This document shows positions 5,673 through 6,299 of a stretch of 6,299 nucleotides of DNA, in pieces. A program made the translations under genes and the position numbers. Origin of the DNA: Solirubrobacteraceae bacterium (GTDB taxonomy: Bacteria; Actinomycetota; Thermoleophilia; Solirubrobacterales; Solirubrobacteraceae); assembly GCA_025935735.1 (NCBI GenBank), contig JAICUS010000368.1, positions 1 to 6,299 on the forward strand, written 5' to 3'. Numbering within the stretch: the first letter of the stretch is position 1; each line of letters starts with the position of its first letter. The notes under the pieces were generated by a model. The model worked only from the letters and a program-made list of their open reading frames with translations, was not told the origin of the DNA and searched no databases.

Positions 5673-6299
5673 ATGGGGCTCACGCTCGCCGAGGACCGCG
5701 TCCGCTCGCCGTACACGGGCTGGACGCGCGCGCACTGGGAGCACGTCGCCGACCGCCTGCTGACCGCCGTCCGGCCGTTCGCCACAGACGGGCACGCGCT
5801 GGTGCACCTGCCGGGGCCCGCGAGCCGCTCGGGCCGCTGGAGCGACGGGCTGGAGGGGTTCGCCCGCACGTTCCTGCTGGCGAGCTTCCGGCTGGCCCAC
5901 GGCGCGGACACCGGTCACGCGGAGTGGTACGCCGCCGGACTGGCGGCCGGGAGCGACCCGGGCTCGCCCGAGCGCTGGCCGCGCCCGGACGAGATCCCGC
6001 AGGCGCGGGTGGAGGCCGCCTCGATCGCGCTCGGCCTGCACGAGAGCGGGCTGTGGGCGAGCCTCGACGACGGCGTGCGCGAGCGGGTGGTCGCGTGGCT
6101 GAGCGGGATGCGGCGCGCGGCGGTGCCCGCCAACAACTGGGTGTGGTTCCGGGCGGTGGTGAGCGCGTTCCTGCGGCGCGCGGGGGCGGCGTGGGAGCCC
6201 CTGGACCTCGAGGAGGCGCAGGAGCTGACCGAGCGCTGGTACGTGGGCGGCGGCTGGTACACCGACGGCGACGCGACCAACTTCGACTACTACAACGCC
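5673..6299 (+). CDS. DUF2264 family protein, N-terminal part, truncated by window end
   Basis: The frame opens at the ATG at 5673 and stays open to the last base, giving 209 residues with no stop. Motifs typical of DUF2264 (Pfam PF10022) appear in order: SPYTGWTRAHW at 12-22, LPG near 46-48, LEGFARTF at 60-67, NNWVWFR at 154-160, WYVGGGWYTDGD at 189-200 and FDYYN at 204-208. Full-length members are usually about 600 residues or more, so some two thirds is missing. The family is expected to be an all-helical toroid, like several glycoside hydrolases and polysaccharide lyases. From memory, some relatives have been classed as glycoside hydrolases; that needs checking and does not prove activity here. 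No signal peptide is present at this start, so the protein appears cytoplasmic. It begins 13 bases after the previous stop with no clear Shine-Dalgarno, so it probably depends on translation from upstream and belongs to the same operon. The family call is strong; substrate and reaction are unknown. Confidence 0.92.
   Translation, partial: MGLTLAEDRVRSPYTGWTRAHWEHVADRLLTAVRPFATDGHALVHLPGPASRSGRWSDGLEGFARTFLLASFRLAHGADTGHAEWYAAGLAAGSDPGSPERWPRPDEIPQARVEAASIALGLHESGLWASLDDGVRERVVAWLSGMRRAAVPANNWVWFRAVVSAFLRRAGAAWEPLDLEEAQELTERWYVGGGWYTDGDATNFDYYNA

Noticed and set aside
5665..5763. ATG at 5665 as an alternative start near the DUF2264 gene
   Set aside because: It is in a different frame, giving an Arg/Ser-rich product that stops at 5763, whereas the ATG at 5673 opens directly into DUF2264 motifs.

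Overview
The window is very GC-rich and densely packed with genes, all on the + strand. It looks like chromosome from a high-GC actinobacterium. The alanine/arginine-rich proteins, the HD-GYP phosphodiesterase, the secreted NHL-propeller protein with a Pro/Ala linker and CxxxC tail, and the DUF2264 protein together suggest the Thermoleophilia (Solirubrobacterales/Conexibacter-like). That placement is an inference from style and gene content; no marker gene is present. I see no RNA gene, mobile element, CRISPR array or attachment site.

Layout. (1) 2-727: the 3' part of an HD-GYP cyclic-di-GMP phosphodiesterase gene, cut by the left edge. (2) 728-824: a 97-base gap with a possible hairpin starting at the HD-GYP stop codon, then a clear ribosome binding site. 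(3) 825-3158: an exported 777-residue protein with twelve NHL repeats (probably two six-bladed propellers), a Pro/Ala linker and a C-terminal CxxxC domain. (4) 3159-3218: a 60-base gap with a perfect 7-bp hairpin. (5) 3219-5123: a second exported protein of 634 residues, with about seven propeller-like repeats of a different type, a short Pro-rich linker, a CxxxC module like that of the preceding protein, and a C-terminal Ig/Fn3-like segment. (6) 5120-5659: an unrecognised 179-residue cytoplasmic protein overlapping the previous gene by ATGA. (7) 5673-6299: the N-terminal third or so of a DUF2264 protein, running off the right edge. No stretch of more than 300 bases lacks a gene.

How they may work together. 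The genes from 3219 onward are so tightly spaced (a 4-base overlap, then a 13-base gap) that they are probably one transcript. The NHL gene lies 60 bases upstream and may be on it too. Two adjacent exported propeller proteins share a C-terminal signature (LGRV, about 13 residues, then FxCSxxC) although their propellers are of different types. This suggests a common tail used for display or attachment outside the cell. With a DUF2264 protein (a family with suspected carbohydrate-related function) downstream and a cyclic-di-GMP hydrolase upstream, a surface or extracellular-polymer role is a reasonable guess, but the sequence does not prove it.
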